Part shown: positions 24,237 to 34,918 of the stretch, one piece after another
Layout: each line of letters begins with the position of its first letter
Position numbering within the stretch: the stretch's first letter is position 1
Assembly: GCA_028023455.1 (NCBI GenBank)
Contig: JAQFVV010006274.1
Coordinates: 3,036,001-3,100,000, forward strand
DNA from: Epiperipatus broadwayi
Lineage: Eukaryota > Onychophora > Udeonychophora > Euonychophora > Peripatidae
Direction: 5' to 3'
DNA length: 64,000 nt
The notes under the pieces: generated by a model
The model's input: the letters and a program-made list of their open reading frames with translations, nothing else
Database searches by the model: none
What the model was told of the DNA's origin: nothing
Program-made: the position numbers and the translations under genes

Positions 24237-25925
24237 AAATCTAATTTCTTAATCATACTTTCAATTTTATCATTAACATTAAAGATCGTTATCGACTGTA
24301 CATATTAACAACTTTACTGTATAATATTATTAATTAAAATAATTTTTATGAATTATAGGAAAAAATGTTTCTATATTTTTATGATTTAATTTTTTTTTTT
24401 TATGTCCGCCATTATTGATTATTTTTCGTGTACCACCAACCAGCAACTCGCGTACCACCAGTGGTACGCGTACCACAGGTTGGGAAACACCTAAATGATA
24501 AAGATGTATCAGATGAATGGAATAATTCAGTATTGATATTAATATTTAAAAAAGGTAATAAAAAGATATTAGAAATTATAGACCAATCAATTTTTTATCA
24601 GTTCTTTACAATGTTTTTACCAAGATAATTATAGCAAACTTTAAATTTTAACCAATTAAAAAAAACAAGCTGGATTTAAAAGAGATTTTAGTATAGTAGA
24701 TCATATCCAAATATTGAGAGAAGTTATAGAAGACCAATAAAACGAGTTGCTATTTCTTCAGTGAAGATCGTCAAGATTTAGATTAAGGATATTGTCATAT
24801 TCTGAAGAATATTTATAAAAGTATGATAGTAACATTATATTGCATGATGATATTAAAAAGATTAACATTAAAAAAGAGTGTACCTAGGGTAACTTCATAT
24901 CTCCAAAACTTTTTACAGCAGTTTTTCAATAAGTATTTTATGAATTGAAATGGGAAGCTAAAGGAATAAAAAAAAATAGAGAGTATTTAAGACATCTAGA
25001 TTTTGTAAATGATATAATTGTTTTAGAACTTGAGGAAATGTAAGTTATTAAATGAAAGTAAGAAAGTAGAACTAGAGGCAAATGTTAAAAAGTCTACAGT
25101 AATGTTCAATGAATTTTCTTACCAGAAGAAAATAAAGATTATGAATTAGAAAAAAGTTAACAACAACAAATAACTTTGTCAAATAAAAGAAATAAATTTG
25201 GTTGGAGTGTTTTTGATAGAAATAACATAATAACATTATACAAAAATATTTTGAACATATTTAAAACATTTTTGTATAATTTTATGATAGGATCTAATAA
25301 AGAGACATTTTTTTTTTTACAGAAAATAATATTTTAAAAAATATGCCTATGTAATAAAAAAGGAAGATTTTTAATAAATGTGTTTATCAATTTTTACTAA
25401 TGGATCTGAAACTTGGACACAACAAAAGAGCAATACTGAGACTTCAGACTACTCAGTGAAGTATGAAGAAATGCAAAAGGTTGAAAACAAGTAACAAACA
25501 GATGTTACTGACATCATTGAATGAATTAAGAAACTGAAGTAGTGAGCTGGACATATCTCCAGAAGAGATTGCAAAAGATCTAGAAAAATTCCACTGTGAG
25601 ATGGATGGATGAAATAAATAATTGTGCTGTGGTTATGTGAAGAAGAGAGGCTAGAAATTGAAGAAGATAGATTGAACTGGGGAGATCTTTATCCTGCAGT
25701 GGATCAATAATGGTTGGAAAGAGTGATGTAGATGAATTATTGGGGGAGGGGACAATTAAGATGATAATAACTTTTTTTTTACTTATTACATGTATAATAA
25801 TTAGGATATGATTTCAATTTAGAAAAATAAATAAATAATATGAATATATAATTAATGTCATATAATTATACCACTAAAACTATTTAATAAAGTTAACTTT
25901 AATAATACTTTTTTTAAATATTTAT

Positions 25926-26100
25926 TTAATCTGGACCAACTGATGATTGCTGGTTTAGCATGAAATACGTTTATTGATGATTATTTATCTTTTCAACATA
26001 TATATGTTTGAGTGTATCAGTGTTATTAGATGGAGTGGACAGTGATGGGTCATGTGAAAGTCTGTGCTCATACCCTAATATTACATATATATAGACACAG
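25926..26100 (+). repeat. Short interspersed repeat A, third copy
   Basis: CTGGACCAACTGATGATTGC, AGCATGAAATACG, GGTGATTATTTATCTTT-like and GGGTCATGTGAAAGTCTG match 10105-10260 in the same order. The B box-like segment is degraded (GTGCTCATACCC). Confidence 0.65.
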
Positions 26101-26234
26101 GTATAAATAAGCCTATGTTTCAGTTATTAATAAAAAGTATTAAAATTTCATATTTATTTCTTTAACTTCATTTATTCATCTTAAGTTCACTATTAGATAT
26201 TCACTCATCCGTTAGCATATTCACATTTATTATC

Positions 26235-26462
26235 AAGTATTTTTTAATCTTAAACTCAGAGGTTAAAAACTAATAAATTCAACAAGATGGCTATCATGTA
26301 TTGGTGAGCAATGCATCCATGTTTGTGTACTATATGAATAATCACATAATAATAACAACTGCAACAGCAAGAACATATGAAAAGAACATTATAAATTTGC
26401 CTTGTGTCCATTCTTTTAAAGCCTTCAAGAGGAATCAAAGAGTCTCCTTTCAGTTAACAGTT
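26235..26462 (+). repeat. Interspersed repeat B, copy 2
   Basis: This is the plus-strand counterpart of 18300-18580 in opposite orientation. It shares CTCAGAGGTTAAAAA, TATGAATAATCACATAATAA, AAATTTGCC and GAGTCTCCTTTCAGTTAACA. It runs directly into RTE copy C. The frame 26301-26498 crosses the junction with RTE sequence, so its last residues are not part of the repeat. Confidence 0.55.
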
Positions 26463-27650
26463 AAATTACAACCCTCTACAGTGAACTTTGGCTTTTAACC
26501 AATAAAAAGAACAAGCTGGATTTAAAAGTGTTTTTAATATAATGGATCATATCCAAGTATTGAGAGAAGTTAATACAAAGGACCAATGAATATGAGTTAT
26601 CATTATACTTTGGATTTGTAGATTATAAAAAGGTATTTGATTCTATAAGCATTTCTTAAGTGATAAAAGCATTGGATCATCAGGATATTGTCATCTTCTG
26701 AAGAATATTTATAAAAATTTAACAGCAATAGTTAGATTACATTATGGTAATAAAAGATTAACATTGACGAGGATGTACATCAAGATGACTTTAAATCTCC
26801 AAAACTTTTACAACAGTTTTGCAAAAAGTATACTATGGATTAAAATGGGAGGCTAACTGAGTAAAAGTAAATGGAGATTATTTAAATCACCTAGATTTTT
26901 CAGATGAAGTAATTGTTTTTGCAAATAATGTTTTAGCACTTCAGTAAATGTTGCAAGAATTATCGTATAAAAGTAAAAATGTAGGATTAAAAATAAATGT
27001 TAAAAAAAGACTAAAGTAATGTTTAATGGATTTTCTCAAAAGAAGAAAATAAAGATTGATAATGATGGGTTAAAAGAACTTGACTACTAATATCTTGGTC
27101 AGATTATTATTACAGATGGAAACATGACGGATGAAATTAATCATACAATTAAACTTGGTTGGAGTGTTTTTGGTAGTAAATTACTTAAGGGAAACATGCC
27201 TATGTGTTTGAAAAGGAAGATTTTTAATAAATGTGTTTTACCAATTCTTACATATGGATCTGAGACTTGGACACTTAACAGAAAAGCATTACAGAGGCTT
27301 AGACCACTCAATGAAATATAGAGAGATGCATGTTATGAGTAACAAGAAGAGATCAAAAATAAAATACATGGGTCAGAGAACAAACAGATGATACTGCCAT
27401 CATTAAAAAACTTAAGAGACTGGAGTTGGGCTGGACATACCGCTAGCAGAGATGATAATAGATGGTCGGTTTAAATGCTAAACTGTATTCTAAGAAATTT
27501 TAAAGACCTAGAAAGAGACCACATGTGAGATGGATAGATGACATAAGAACGTGTGCTGGGATTATGTGAAGAAAAAAAACTAGAGATTGGTGAAAATCGA
27601 ATGAACTTTGAGTAACTTTTATCCGCAGTCGATTGATAATGGTTAAAAAT
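26463..27650 (+). mobile_element. RTE-type LINE copy C
   Basis: It starts in the reverse transcriptase (GTGAACTTTGGCTTTTAACC, as in copy A at 20518). It carries relics of the catalytic box region near 26895 and an open piece (27124-27321) with KLGWSVFGSKLLKGNMPMCL and LPILTYGSETWTLNRKALQR. It ends with the SWAGHT-like block and GATTGATAATGGTT near 27630. Stops and indels are present throughout. Confidence 0.75.
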
Positions 27651-28402
27651 GATGATTTTTTCCGTTTTATCACCTACATTCACAGATATGCCATACCCTC
27701 TTTTTATTTTTATTTGTGGAAAAAAAAGTAATGAATTTATACTTAACAATGGATAAATAATTTTTTTAACATCATACCCTTTTATACAAAGCAAGAGATT
27801 CCTCACAAATAGGAAAAAGTAAATACACACAAGCAATATATAAATAAGTGTTAAAAGTAATAAATATTTTCTTTGCAAATTTAATGGCAATTATCTAGAC
27901 AGCTGTAGGGCGATGTTTCAACTTGGAGCTCAAGGTAAAATTCTAAATAACAGATTTTTAATATTTTGACAATGATAGTAAGTTAATAGTATTCAATTAT
28001 TGTCATTAAGCTATCAACAAACAATGTATTATTTCTTATGTTAAAATGTTAACATGTGTCTAGAGATTCAATTGTTTGACAGCTTTATTTAACATAATGA
28101 TGTATGTAAAATGATTGCAAAATATAAGAGAGTGATTTTAATTGCTGCATTGATTGGTGATTGTGATATAGTGGAGTTAAGAAGAAGAGTGTGCAGACAA
28201 AAATTAAAAAAAAAAAAATTGAAAATATTTTTACAGAACAAAGTGAGTATAAATCACTCCTTACTTTGAGAGAGAATGATGTAATAAAAAATATTGGATT
28301 GTCAATATGGGCTGAAGATCGAGATATTTCATATTTTTCAGTTGTGAAATGCAAGCATTGAGAGAGAAAGTAGTCTAACATTTTATACGGATAGACACTT
28401 GT
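27651..28402. other. A+T-rich DNA, nothing recognised
   Basis: Two minus-strand open frames (27471-27890, partly inside RTE sequence, and 28085-28381) are low in complexity and match no family I know. Confidence 0.45.
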
Positions 28403-28507
28403 TGTTTTTTTTCATGTGTCCAAGCATCAGCCAGGAAGCGAACCCGCGAACTCGAGACAACTGCTTGTAAGGCTGCTGTGCTGCCCACTCGACCACCAAT
28501 GCTTGAC
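28403..28507 (-). repeat. tRNA-derived SINE, best-preserved copy
   Basis: The minus strand begins AGCATTGGTGGTCGAGTGGG, in which TGGTCGAGTGG is a good box A of Ser/Leu tRNA type. An anticodon arm (GCAGCCTTACAAGCAG region), an extended variable arm, and GCGGGTTCGCTTCC as box B follow. The acceptor pair AGCATTG/TGATGCT closes, and GGACACATG and an A-rich tail end the unit. Polymerase III retro-transcripts mobilised by a LINE would look like this. Confidence 0.75.
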
Positions 28508-29317
28508 GGAGTAGACGTTGTATGGTAAAACTGAAATAAAAGTGCATTAATCAAAATAAAAAAAATGAAATGAAGAACTTATATTTTTATGCATTCAATT
28601 ATTAAAAATTACATCAAACTTTTTTTTATGCTACAACTTCAACTTGCTGAAAGAAAACATATATAATATTAATGACAGGATTTTGATGCCATAAATTTCA
28701 AAGAAAAATTATATATTTTTATGAATAATCATTTGAGTAAAACTATTAAATTTTTATTTTTCTTCACTCAGATTTTGTGACAGACTTTTTTAAAATTAAT
28801 TGATAAAACATCATAATATTTGTTTCTAATAATATTAAATTAACTTACCGGTATTATCATTAATATGTTTATATATATATAAGTAATATTAATAAAGTAA
28901 TAAAAATGAAATTTCATAATATGCACATCCATATAATTTCAGTATCTATGAATATATAAGTAAAAAAGACAGTTTATTAAAAGCTTTTTTAAAAATAAAA
29001 CTTAATAGAATGGTATATTTATTGCTTTTTAAATTATTTTGTTATGTGCTCATGATCCTATGTATTAGTTCTCTTGATTGATAATAATATGATAAACATT
29101 ATTATAATCTTTTCTGAAGACTTTAGTGAGCAATTAGTAGAATATATATATATATATATATAGTAACATGTAAATAATACCAATATCATTAGTAACATGT
29201 AAATAATACCAATATCATATGAACCCACATATACACAAACATAATACTAAAAAAACTTTATAATCTTCTCATTTTATTTCATGTCATTCACTGAAGTTAT
29301 ATATATATATATATATT
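28508..29317. other. A+T-rich DNA with a small tandem duplication
   Basis: It contains (TA)n at 29142-29161. A direct two-copy repeat of AGTAACATGTAAATAATACC plus AATATCAT follows at about 29161-29218, and a second (TA)n at about 29300-29315. No coding signal is visible. Confidence 0.55.
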
Positions 29318-29850
29318 ATTTGGGGAGGGGTTCCTGACAGAGATGTTTTAAGTGCTGGCTCTGGTTAAGCATTTTTCATAAAGCTTGTAGAGGAATTGGC
29401 AATCCTCACTGTTTATAACGTACAAGCTTAAGAGATAGGGTCATGTGATCTATAAATTGATCTATGACTTTTATTTTGACTATTTATAGTCTCTGCCAAA
29501 AGTCTTATGCAATTTTATATTGCTATGACTACTAATATATGGTATGGCTGAAGATCTATCAGCCCCATATAGCTATTTGAGTTGGATAGCTGGGTTTGAA
29601 GACATGTAGATGTCTGAAAATTTCAGATTTTCCACTCAATAGATAACTTTTAGCTAAGTGCTTGGCTTTGGGTTGGTATTTTTAGATCTAGTGTCTGAAC
29701 CTACCCTGACACCTCTCTGAGGAGTGCCAAAGCACGAAACCATGGTCAGGGGTTTGGGGAGGGGTTCCTGACAGAGATATTTTAAGTGCTGGCTCTGGCT
29801 AAGCATTTTTCATAAAGCTTGTAGAGGAATTGGCAATCCTCACTGTTTAT
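29318..29850. repeat. Compound repeat D1: 436-bp unit, 1.2 copies
   Basis: A segment of about 98 bp (starts TTGGGGAGGGGTTCCTGACA, ends AATCCTCACTGTTTATA) occurs at 29319-29418 and again at 29755-29850. Between the two is a core that resembles the core of the neighbouring D2 array; both carry GATCTAGT, TCTGA and CTGAGGAG. (TA)n flanks both sides. The end segment occurs as a head-to-head dimer at 61876-62188. Confidence 0.75.
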
Positions 29851-29861
29851 ATATATATATA

Positions 29862-31172
29862 TGAAAAACAAAAACAAGTTAATCACGTAACCTGCTATCA
29901 CTTGTTATTTATGTTCAAAAGATGGCGCTATACCAAAACCACCGAACAAGTGTAAGATTTGTTTACATAAACGAAAAAATGTACCTTTAAAGTTTTCTTG
30001 CAATGATATATATTGCAGAGACTTTGATTATATGGTGATTCTGAACTGAGATCAGACCCATATAAATATCTGACTTGCTAGGCTGAGTTTGAAGACTTTA
30101 CCGGTCTGAAAAATTCACGCTTGCAATCTGATAGAAACGTTTTGCATAAACACTTGAGAGTCAGTGTTTAGATCTAGTTTCTATACTCTAGCCCCCACTG
30201 AGGAGAGCAAACCAGCTTGAAATCAGCTGATCTGGGAGTGAGCAAATGAAAGAGGTAGTTAATTTCTGACTCTTTTTTCGTTTATGTAAACAAATCTTAC
30301 ACTTGTTCGGTGGTTTTGGTATAGCGCCATCTTTTGAACATAAATAACACGTGATAGCAGGTTACGTGATTAACTTGTTTTTGTTTTTCATAAATGTACC
30401 TTTAAAGTTTTCTTGCAATGATATATATTGCAGAGACTTTGATTATATGGTGATTCTGAACTGAGATCAGACCCATATAAATATCTGACTTGCTAGGCTG
30501 AGTTTGAAGACTTTACCGGTCTGAAAAATTCACGCTTGCAATCTGATAGAAACGTTTTGCATAAACACTTGAGAGTCAGTGTTTAGATCTAGTTTCTATA
30601 CTCTATCCCCCACTGAGGAGAGCAAACCAGCTTGAAATCAGCTGATCTGGGGGTGAGCAAATGAAAGAGGTAGTTAATTTCTGACTCTTTTTTCGTTTAT
30701 GTAAACAAATCTTACACTTGTTCGGTGGTTTTGGTATAGCGCCATCTTTTGAACATAAATAACAAGTGATAGCAGGTTACGTGATTAACTTGTTTTTGTT
30801 TTTCATAAATGTACCTTTAAAGTTTTCTTGCAATGATATATATTGCAGAGACTTTGATTATATGGTGATTCTGAACTGAGATCAGACCCATATAAATATC
30901 TGACTTGCTAGGCTGAGTTTGAAGACTTTACTGGTCTGAAAAATTCACGCTTGCAATCTGATAGAAACGTTTTGCATAAACACTTGAGAGTCAGTGTTTT
31001 AGATCTAGTTTCTATACTCTATCCCCCACTGAGGAGAGCAAACCAGCTTGAAATCAGCTGATCTGGGGGTGAGCAAATGAAAGAGGTAGTTAATTTCTGA
31101 CTCTTTTTTCGTTTATGTAAACAAATCTTACACTTGTTCGGTGGTTTTGGTATAGCGCCATCTTTTGAACAT
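29862..31172. repeat. Compound repeat D2: one inverted arm plus three tandem 415-bp core-and-arm units
   Basis: Left arm 29862-29976 (from GAAAAACAAAAACAAGTTAA to ACATAAACGAAAAA) is the reverse complement of the arm that ends each unit. Unit starts at GTACCTTTAAAGTTTTCTTG are 29981, 30396 and 30811, exactly 415 bp apart. The third unit is cut at about 31172, inside its arm, at (AT)n. Units differ by only a few changes: CACGTGATAG in unit 1 and CAAGTGATAG in unit 2, and an extra T in unit 3. Each arm holds GATGGCGCTATACC. No open frame spans a unit. Confidence 0.85.
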
Positions 31173-31799
31173 ATATATATATATAATAGAGAAATAAGTA
31201 ATAAGTACAGCTAAAGTGAGACTATTAGTTTCCTGAGTTAACTTTCGACACAATGTGCCTATTTCAAAGCAAAACTGGTATTAATTACCAGAGTGTGAGC
31301 ATATACCTATACACCTTATAAAAATAAGACAAAGAGCTGAGCTAAGTTTTAAAATTTTTTTAAAAAAAATTATGCTGTTTGTTGCACGCTTATACGATTG
31401 ATCATTTGAGAGTATCACTATAAAGACTAATTATTGTGTATGAAAGTATAAATTGTAGTCAAGAGAGTGAGTTATTTAAAAGATTGAAAATTTTTGTGTT
31501 TGAAAGGTTTTCCTTCGCCATTTTAGGTATAGAAGTTTTTTTTAAAAAAAGGTTTTTTTGTTGAATGTGTGTTAGTGTAAGGATATTTATAAAAAAGTTA
31601 TATGTAAGATTAATTCGTTTTTAGTTAAGTTTTTTACTGAAGGTTTTTTTAAATTTTAAAACAATCAATTTATTTTGACAAAAAAGAAAATGTTTGGGAG
31701 GCCTACAGTCGGAAAACAGGTGTCTATAGTTTGAGTGGTTTTGGAAAAAGTAGATTTTTATTCTTTTATGTAAATGAGATTTGAAGAATAGGAGAGGTA
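31173..31799. other. Leader-like DNA before a degraded ORF
   Basis: It starts in (TA)n and continues in moderately A+T-rich sequence without a recognised motif. It could be the 5' untranslated part of the element whose ORF relic follows. Confidence 0.35.
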
Positions 31800-32275
31800 T
31801 TATAAAGTCAAATATAGAATAGGTGACTTGGAAAATAAGAATATGGATTGCATTTGTATTGCACAATGTGTACATAATCGGCAGAAAGGAATTAGGAGGG
31901 TGCTGGTGAAGTGTGCTGAGGTGTATCTCTAGAAATGTTTGAATAAGAATAAAAAGGATGTTACAGGTTTTTGGTTATGTAGTCAGTGTGCAAATGTGAT
32001 AAAAGACGTGAAAAATTGGTTTCTAAGTGTAAGTAGTCTAGAGAGAAAGTCAGGGGAGAAGGAGTAAAATGTAGTTAAGGAAGATAGGACAGAGTATGGT
32101 TTTAGTGGAGTGTCAGGAGATATGGGTGGAGAAAGTAGTAATGCAATGGAGATGGTTAGTCAGTGAATAAGTAAGATAGAGGAAGAAGTGAAGAATGTAG
32201 AAGTAAAATTAAAATTGTTAGAGACAAAGTATGAGCAGATAAAGGAATTATTGAGTAAAATATTTAATAATATAG
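31800..32275 (+). pseudogene. Possible CR1/L2-type LINE ORF1 relic (Cys-rich finger plus coiled coil)
   Basis: Allowing for TAG and TGA stops, the plus strand reads NMDCICIAQCVHN, then KCAEVYL, KCLNKNKKDVTGFWLCSQC, VKNWFLSVSSLERK, and an acidic-basic stretch with KIEEEVKNVEVKLKLLETKY. The final CX2C after an aromatic residue, followed by a predicted coiled coil, resembles the PHD-like finger and coiled coil in ORF1 of CR1/L2-clade LINEs. No reverse transcriptase follows. The assignment is tentative. Confidence 0.4.
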
Positions 32276-33171
32276 CATTATTAACTCAACTGCATTTTTT
32301 TGCTCATGTGTTTCAACTTAGATATATTTAAAATTTCTATTTCTTTATTTACTTTTTTCAGATGTTTCTACTCATATATTTAAAATAGATACTATGGAAT
32401 AGAAGTTTTAAAGTTATATATGTATTGACACAGTATATTTTGGCTCTCATATCTGTTTCACTCCCCCATAGATCCATCTATGCCAAATTTAAACTCCTCT
32501 AAGTGCATGCATATTTCTGTTAACACAGCTATATATGTATAATCACCCATATATGTGTAAATAAATGACTATACTATCATAGGTATATATATATATATAT
32601 ATATTACAACATGTATATAAATGACTATACTATCATAGGTATATATATATATATATATATTACAACATGTATATTTAATTTAAAATCAAATCTTTTAAAT
32701 CATAGATTTTATTTTGTTAAATGAGCCAATTTATTAGTTTATATTAGGAATCACATGTATATGTGTGAAGTTCACATATCACCATGATACATATATAATA
32801 AAATGTTATTTAAAAAGTTTTTAGTAATTCTTAATTTTAAATTAAGTTGTAGTAAACAAAAATCATGCCAGATGCACACATCTGTCAATGTAGTGTGTGA
32901 GCAAAATCTTAAATCTTATTTTGGCAATAATATTTTTCTAAAATGTATTTTATAAATAACAAAATCCATGGAACTGGAACTATTGTCAAGTCTTTGGGGA
33001 ATCAAGATAGGCAAAGTTAAATTAAAAGTACCTGGTTTAAAATTTAAACAAAAGTTTAAATAAATTTTGTAAATTAAAATATAAGGTAGTAAACAAGTGC
33101 TAATGGATTTACCAGCTGCAAATCCATCTTGTTGACAAAATATTATAGGATCTGATAATCATATAAATACT
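32276..33171. other. A+T-rich DNA with a duplicated 55-bp block
   Basis: It contains the two-copy repeat listed separately at 32562-32672. Otherwise nothing was recognised. Confidence 0.5.
32562..32672. repeat. Direct duplication of a (TA)n-containing block
   Basis: The block AAATGACTATACTATCATAG plus (TA)n plus TTACAACATGTATA occurs twice in tandem, with a period of about 55 bp. The copies are identical apart from the repeat tract, so the duplication is young. Confidence 0.8.
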
Positions 33172-33480
33172 CTAATTTTTTACACTATTGAGCTTACTCT
33201 GTTTAAAAAGTATTGCTACCAGAATCCACACCCATTTTATTTTTGACATGGTGGAGCAGGAGACCATAGATGTCATTTTTCTGTGAGAAGATGGTGATCT
33301 CAAATCCCATCCTACATGCCGCAATGGTATGTAATGATCATTGTGGAGATGGAAGATGATCCAGCAATCCTTCCACCAGAAGAAAACATTTAAACTCACA
33401 CAACCTATCCAGAAAAGTTTGCCACTATGCTTACCAACTGATGTGCTCAAAGTATCCACTGCAAAAGATGGGTAATATTA
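33172..33480 (+). other. Coding-like relic of unknown origin
   Basis: The base composition is less A+T-rich than its surroundings. Plus-strand frames give fragments such as RIHTHFIFDMVEQETIDVIF and MIIVEMEDDPAILPPEEN joined by frame changes. The look is that of a degraded transposon protein (perhaps an ORF1), but I cannot name it. The minus-strand open frame 33172-33459 is probably a shadow. Confidence 0.35.
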
Positions 33481-34882
33481 TCCTTAAAAACTGCAGATAC
33501 TGCCTGACTCGTAAAAAAATGAGAAGATTTGACATCACTCTAAATCGGCTACTTTTTATCCCATGTATACATATGATACGTCATTGAGAAGAAAATCAAA
33601 AGTTCTGTAAGATGGTGCCCTCTTCAGAATTATTTTACAAGTAAAAAATCAATAAAAATGACCATATATGTCAAACAAAACCAAAGTACTGCCTTCTCAT
33701 CACCTTTTCTTGAATCTTATTGGCTGTCAAACTTCTGTCAGAAAGGAAAATGGCTGCCAAAAAGTAAAAAGTTATGTTTATTTTGTGTTTTATTTCGAAA
33801 ATGATAAATGAATGTTTACAACATTTTAAACAATATTTGAATTGAATTACAAATTATTATTGATAAAATAATACTAAAAATCAAATTATTTTAGAAAAAT
33901 AGTTAAAATGTTACCAAGAATTATTTATTTATTGCTACATATTTATCGTAATGTAAAAGTGAAAAAAAAAATTGTCAGAAATCTTTTTGGTTGGTCAAAT
34001 AGAAGTTACTTTTAATTTCACCGCAATTGAATATTTTTTAAATTATAAATCAAATTTTATTTTTGAAAAGACTTTCATTTACTTTCATAATCTGACAAAT
34101 TATTAATATACTTTTTACAAATGAAACTAAAGTATTTATATTATTAAAAGTGAATCTATTTTAACAATTGATTTTGTTAAAGTTGTGAGTCGGCCAATTA
34201 AAAGTCTTTAAATCTGTAATCTTTAATATTATAGGTAGGTAATGTAAAGTTCATCTTTTATTATTAAAATTCTCTTTAATATAATGCAAATTAAATCTGT
34301 ATGAATCTTGCCTGGATTCATTTCTGTAAACATAATTACTTTTCTAAATTGTAACAATTAATTAATTAATTAATTATCTATCTAAAACCTCTTTATTACT
34401 GTTGTTATACCTATATTTTGTTTTAATCATTTATCTCTATTTGTCTTATGTATGTTGTAGTATGTCAGTATTTCTAAATAGAAAACCCCATAATTTTAGT
34501 AAACTTTTAAATGAGAGATAATTATTAGTATCTCAATTTAATATTTAAGCAATGCTATTGAGCATACTTGAGAGCTATTTTGAAATCCTATTATGTTAGA
34601 TAATACTTGATTGCTCTGCACTCATTATTATCATTGATTTATATTATCTTATATTTCTTATGGTTTGCCTAATTAAAGTTATCATAAATTGTGACTTTTA
34701 ACATCTTTAGGTTAGAAGTGATAGGCTAGCTTGAAGATCATATTAAAGTATATTTGTTGATATTTATTACTGCCCATTAAATATACATTTTCCCCTTAGA
34801 TTATGATTTAATATGCAGATTCAGTGTATATAACTAAATTGATAATAATTAGCAGATAGAGGTTATCTGTTTTTAAACACAA

Positions 34883-34918
<36 letters not shown>

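Larger units (their letters stand above)
22895..24490 (-). mobile_element. hAT-type DNA transposon remnant with terminal inverted repeats
   Basis: The left end is CAGCGTTTCCCAACC and the right end GGTTGGGAAACAC, the common hAT terminal inverted repeat form. CTAAAT flanks both ends and is probably what is left of an 8-bp target duplication. Sub-terminal GTACCAC motifs repeat near both ends (22924-22960, 24430-24477), as expected for transposase binding sites. Inside are the C-terminal part of a transposase on the minus strand and a nested L1 3' end. Most of the transposase N-terminus is missing, so it is non-autonomous. Confidence 0.85.
22805..25745 (+). mobile_element. RTE-type LINE copy B, interrupted by a hAT element
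   Basis: The left part (22805-22894) ends in the sequence equivalent to CCAAATGTCTAAAT of copy A (20350). The matching continuation TAAATGATAAAGATG resumes at 24493. The right part carries LNDKDVSDEWNNSVLILIF and then reverse transcriptase and C-terminal relics to GATCAATAATGGTTGG near 25715. Many frame breaks are present. The interruption at 22895-24490 shows that this LINE copy was in place before the hAT insertion. Confidence 0.75.

Noticed and set aside
28403-28507. Functional tRNA gene
   Set aside because: Boxes A and B are recognisable, but arms have mismatches, an A-rich tail follows, and three related copies exist, so it is a SINE.
29862-31172. CRISPR array or other prokaryotic repeat system
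   Set aside because: Units are 415 bp with no unique spacers, and the whole window has introns and animal retroelements.
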